A stretch of 64,000 nt of DNA, taken from NCBI RefSeq assembly GCF_014647595.1, contig NZ_BMPM01000001.1, positions 186,001-250,000 of the forward strand, written 5' to 3'. A program made the translations under genes and the position numbers. Shown here piece after piece: positions 61,118-64,000 of this stretch (within the stretch, counting starts at the first letter, position 1; each line of letters opens with the position of its first letter). Below the pieces are notes generated by a model. It worked only from the letters and a program-made list of their open reading frames with translations. It did not search any database and was not told the DNA's origin. Origin of the DNA: Paenarthrobacter histidinolovorans. GTDB taxonomy: Bacteria; Actinomycetota; Actinomycetes; Actinomycetales; Micrococcaceae.

Positions 61118-63862
61118 ATGATGAAACGTAAATTTTTTGACCCGGTCGGACGCATCCCTATGGTGCGGGCAGGGCTGGCGCTCACCGTCGCCCTTACGGC
61201 AGGCAGTTTCCTTTGCGCGCCCGCATGGGCACAATCTTCCGGTCCCCAGCCGTCGCCGACGTCAGAGGCTCCGGGCAACGGATCACCACAAGGCCCCCAA
61301 CCGGCTGGTAACGGCCCGGCCTCACCTGCTGCCGAAAGCACCCCTCAGCAAGGAAAGCTGCCTGACCAGCAAGCGCCGATCACCGGCGTCGAACTTGCAC
61401 CTGGCGGAGCCTCCGCACCTGGGGCTGAGCCGTCCGGTAAAGCCCAAACGCAGGCCGCAAAACCCAAGACCATGCCAGGTGACGCCCCCGACGCCGACAG
61501 CATGAAGGCTGCCATGCGTGCCGCCATCCCGGCCGGCGGTGCGGAAATGGGCCAGCGCTCCCCCAGAGTCGTGACGAACAAATCCGAAAAAGAGGGTGCC
61601 GCGCCGGCCCGGGGCAAGGCCGTTGGAGCTGCAGTCAAGGCCACGGTACCGATGGCGGCAGACACGGGCCATTGGCGGCCCACCATTGGAATCCAGGGGC
61701 AGGACGTCAGCGCACACCAAGGCAACGTCGACTGGCAAAGCCAATGGAGTCAAGGCTCCAGGTGGGCGTACGTCAAAGCCTCCGAGGGAAACTACTACCT
61801 CAACGAGAACTACACGCAGCAATACAACGGATCCCGGAATGTTGGCATGGTTCGCGGCGCGTACCACTTCGCTATCCCGAACTGGTCTTCCGGGGCAGAC
61901 CAAGCCAGGTACTTCGTGGCAAACGGAGGTGGGTGGTCGGCAGACGGCTACACCCTTCCTCCGGTCCTGGACATCGAGTACAACCCCTACGCAGGCCGGA
62001 CCATCAACGGCTTCTACTTCGGCAACACGTGCTACGACATGTCCAAGGCCCAACTTGGCCAGTGGGCAGCTGACTTCGGCAACACCGTCAAGGCCTTGAC
62101 CGGCCGGTTCCCCGTCATCTACAGCACCACGGACTGGTGGAACACCTGCGTGGGCAACAGCACCTTTGGCAGCTACCCGCTGTGGATTGCTTCCTATTGG
62201 AACAATCCCACCAATTCGCCCGGCTCACTGCCGGCCAGTTGGAACGACTACTCAATGTGGCAGTACAGCAGCACGGGCCCCTTCGAAGGCGACTCCAACA
62301 TCTTCAACGGCACCTTTGATGAGCTCCGCACCTTTGCCCGGGGAGTTCCGGCCCCGGCCAATCCCTCCATCCGTTCGGGAGCGGATGTGCTTGCAGTGAT
62401 GCCTTCGGGACGACTCGATAATTTCCCGGCCGATGGCCAAGGACGTATCTCAGGGCCAGTGACCGTAGGCTCCGGCTGGGGCAACGCCCTCTCCGTCCAT
62501 GTCGTTGATTGGAACCAGGACGGAGTCCAGGACCTCCTGGCCCAATGGGCCGACGGAACACTCCAGGTCTTCCGCGGCTCTTCGGGCGGGGGCTTCAGCT
62601 CCCCCATTCAGGTAGGCAGCGGGTGGCAGGAAATGTCGCTTGCCACCGGATGGTGGAACTCGAAGGATGCGTTCCCCGGAGTCATCGGCCAGGACGGCAG
62701 CGGCAACCTGTACCGATACCAAAACGCCTCGGGAGGCGCCCTGGGCGGTGGTGTGCTGATAGGCACCGGATTCAGCGGACACCAGTTCAATCTCCTGGAC
62801 TTTGACGGCGATGGCAGCCAGGATCTCGTCTCCAGGACCGCCGACGGTACCATGCGCTTGTTCCGCAGCAACGGCCTCGGGTCCTTCCTCTCCGAGCCGG
62901 CACAGGTCATTGGTAACGGATGGTCCTCCATGACCTCAGTCAGCTCAGCAGCGGGCTTCAACGGCGCCGGTTCGCAAGGACTGCAGGCACGTGCTGCCAA
63001 CGGCGATCTCTACTACTACCCGGCGGTGAACGGCTCGTGGGGCAACCGCTTCCTCACCGGTCTCGGCTGGAACGATGCCATGCTGATCGGTGGCGCCCCG
63101 GTCAACGTTGACGCAACCCTGGGCGTTGATGAACCCGACGTCCTTGCCATTCGCCAGGACGGCAACCTTTACCGGTACGCCGGATCAGGTTCCGGCGGAC
63201 TCAACGCACCGGATCTGATCGGGAAACAATGGACGGGGCTGAAGGCAGGCTTCCTTACTGACTGGAATGGCGATGGCGCCTTGGACATCCTTGCCCAGTG
63301 GAACGACGGCCGCCTGGCCCTCTACCCGGGCTTTAAGGGGGCCGGCTTCGGCTCGCCCATCAGCCTTGGTACAGGCTGGCAGGACTGGACACTCACCGTC
63401 GGAACGTGGAAAAAGTCCGATTCCCGGCCAAGCATTGTGGGCTATGACCCCGCAGGCCGGTTGTTCCAGATCGGCAATCCCTCAGGCGGCGCCCTTGGAA
63501 CGCGTACCCAGATCGGAACAGGCTGGTCAGGCCTGGACATAGTCCAAATGGATTTCGACAAGGACTCAAACGCCGATCTTGTGGCTAAAACCGCGGCGGG
63601 AGACCTCATGCTTTACCGGTCCACCGGTACCGGGAGTTTCATCCCGGAAGCTCCGTCCACCATCGGTAAAGGGTGGAATGTCATTAACAGCTTCGGAGCA
63701 ATCCGCGGATTTGCCGGAGCCGGTTCAACCGGCATCATCGGTCGAACAACGGGCGGAGAACTCCGGTATTACCCCGTTGGGCAGAACCGTGCCTGGGGTT
63801 CACCCAGCGTCGTCGGATCCGGCTGGACAGGGATGAAGATCCTCTCCCCCGCTTCCAGATAG
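61118..63862 (+). CDS. Secreted GH25 lysozyme with FG-GAP/VCBS-like repeats
   Basis: A 914-residue secreted protein. The signal segment (VRAGLALTVALTAGSFLCAPAWA) ends near residue 38, a Pro/Ala/Gly-rich linker runs to about 190, a GH25 muramidase domain (about 191-405) begins GQDVSAHQGNVDW and contains VLDIEYNPYAG and YSTTDWWNTC, and the rest is made of about ten FG-GAP-like repeats (for example DFDGDGSQDLVSR, DWNGDGALDILAQW) that probably form a beta-propeller. ATG 61118 follows AGGG; TTG 61037 with AGGAG 7 bases ahead is an alternative giving a longer N-terminus. It likely cleaves peptidoglycan outside the cell. Confidence 0.9.
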   Translation: MMKRKFFDPVGRIPMVRAGLALTVALTAGSFLCAPAWAQSSGPQPSPTSEAPGNGSPQGPQPAGNGPASPAAESTPQQGKLPDQQAPITGVELAPGGASAPGAEPSGKAQTQAAKPKTMPGDAPDADSMKAAMRAAIPAGGAEMGQRSPRVVTNKSEKEGAAPARGKAVGAAVKATVPMAADTGHWRPTIGIQGQDVSAHQGNVDWQSQWSQGSRWAYVKASEGNYYLNENYTQQYNGSRNVGMVRGAYHFAIPNWSSGADQARYFVANGGGWSADGYTLPPVLDIEYNPYAGRTINGFYFGNTCYDMSKAQLGQWAADFGNTVKALTGRFPVIYSTTDWWNTCVGNSTFGSYPLWIASYWNNPTNSPGSLPASWNDYSMWQYSSTGPFEGDSNIFNGTFDELRTFARGVPAPANPSIRSGADVLAVMPSGRLDNFPADGQGRISGPVTVGSGWGNALSVHVVDWNQDGVQDLLAQWADGTLQVFRGSSGGGFSSPIQVGSGWQEMSLATGWWNSKDAFPGVIGQDGSGNLYRYQNASGGALGGGVLIGTGFSGHQFNLLDFDGDGSQDLVSRTADGTMRLFRSNGLGSFLSEPAQVIGNGWSSMTSVSSAAGFNGAGSQGLQARAANGDLYYYPAVNGSWGNRFLTGLGWNDAMLIGGAPVNVDATLGVDEPDVLAIRQDGNLYRYAGSGSGGLNAPDLIGKQWTGLKAGFLTDWNGDGALDILAQWNDGRLALYPGFKGAGFGSPISLGTGWQDWTLTVGTWKKSDSRPSIVGYDPAGRLFQIGNPSGGALGTRTQIGTGWSGLDIVQMDFDKDSNADLVAKTAAGDLMLYRSTGTGSFIPEAPSTIGKGWNVINSFGAIRGFAGAGSTGIIGRTTGGELRYYPVGQNRAWGSPSVVGSGWTGMKILSPASR

Positions 63863-63891
63863 CGCAGGAAAGCCAACAAACATGCACTGGC

Positions 63892-63934
63892 GAAGGGCCC
63901 GCAAACTCCACAACGGAGCGAGCGGGTCCTTTCC
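63892..63934 (+). terminator. Terminator after the GH25 gene
   Basis: Imperfect stem AGGGCCCGC / GCGGGTCCT (63895-63903 and 63921-63929) with a long loop, followed by TTCCGTTTTT. It begins about 30 bases after the stop. The last 65 bases of the window hold no gene I can support. Confidence 0.65.
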
Positions 63935-64000
63935 GTTTTTCGCGGCAAAGCACCTCAAATGAAACAAATGATGTTCACTTCATTGGTTTGGCCTCATATT

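Overview
The window is high-GC, gene-dense chromosome from an actinobacterium of the Arthrobacter/Paenarthrobacter type (Micrococcaceae). Support comes from the gene order argS-lysA-hom-thrC-thrB-rho-prfA-prmC, a fused E2/E1 2-oxoglutarate enzyme of the Kgd type, the SigR/RsrA thiol-stress pair, a bL37 micro-gene, an actinobacterial SAM-IV type riboswitch, and frequent GTG starts with 4-base ATGA gene overlaps. I see no phage, transposase, plasmid or CRISPR. The region looks like conserved core with a few accessory modules.

Layout. 1-10489 (minus): aspartate-family amino-acid synthesis (argS, lysA, hom, thrC, thrB), then rho, prfA and the start of prmC. A nested inverted repeat lies between rho and prfA, where many actinobacteria carry rpmE. 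10737-13614 (plus): a three-gene flavin electron-transfer module (FMN-binding lipoprotein, ApbE flavin transferase, membrane NqrB/RnfD-like protein fused to a ferredoxin-NADP reductase domain). 13750-15401: tRNA-Arg(CCG), a protealysin-like M4 protease and an emfourin-type inhibitor. 15444-21761: a GlxA-type regulator, a small membrane protein, a WYL regulator and hrpA. 21828-25456: HIT protein, alcohol dehydrogenase and sulfurtransferase, divergent from a Cds1-like PLP enzyme. 25453-29512: MBL-fold hydrolase, Zur-like regulator and a zinc ABC transporter with a candidate Zur box. 29667-32080: two CNNM/CBS membrane proteins. 32570-37113: kgd, then a GDSL-like protein that lacks the catalytic residues. 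37211-38673: a DUF4097 protein and PadR regulator behind twin palindromes. 38787-40731: bL37, rsrA-sigR with a perfect SigR promoter, and a DoxX-like protein. 40738-44119: aroA, rsgA, hisN. 44291-47436: SAM riboswitch, SufS-like enzyme, methyltransferase and DtxR-type regulator. 47455-50300: MFS exporter, a small Cys-motif protein and an HtrA-like protease with no export signal. 50479-55958: tmRNA, smpB, an M23 hydrolase, ftsX, ftsE and prfB. 56022-60839: a Tad pilus-type cluster. 61118-63862: a secreted GH25 lysozyme with FG-GAP-like repeats.

How the parts fit. The amino-acid genes form one tight unit that runs into transcription and translation termination genes. tmRNA and SmpB (ribosome rescue) lie beside FtsE/FtsX and their likely M23 partner (cell-wall separation), then RF2. 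Sulfur and redox themes recur: a 3-mercaptopyruvate sulfurtransferase beside a Cds1-like enzyme, SigR/RsrA, a SAM-controlled desulfurase-like enzyme, and the flavinylated export electron chain. The strongest candidates for under-described biology are the flavin electron-transfer trio, the riboswitch-controlled SufS-like gene, the protease/inhibitor pair, and the catalytically dead GDSL-like protein.
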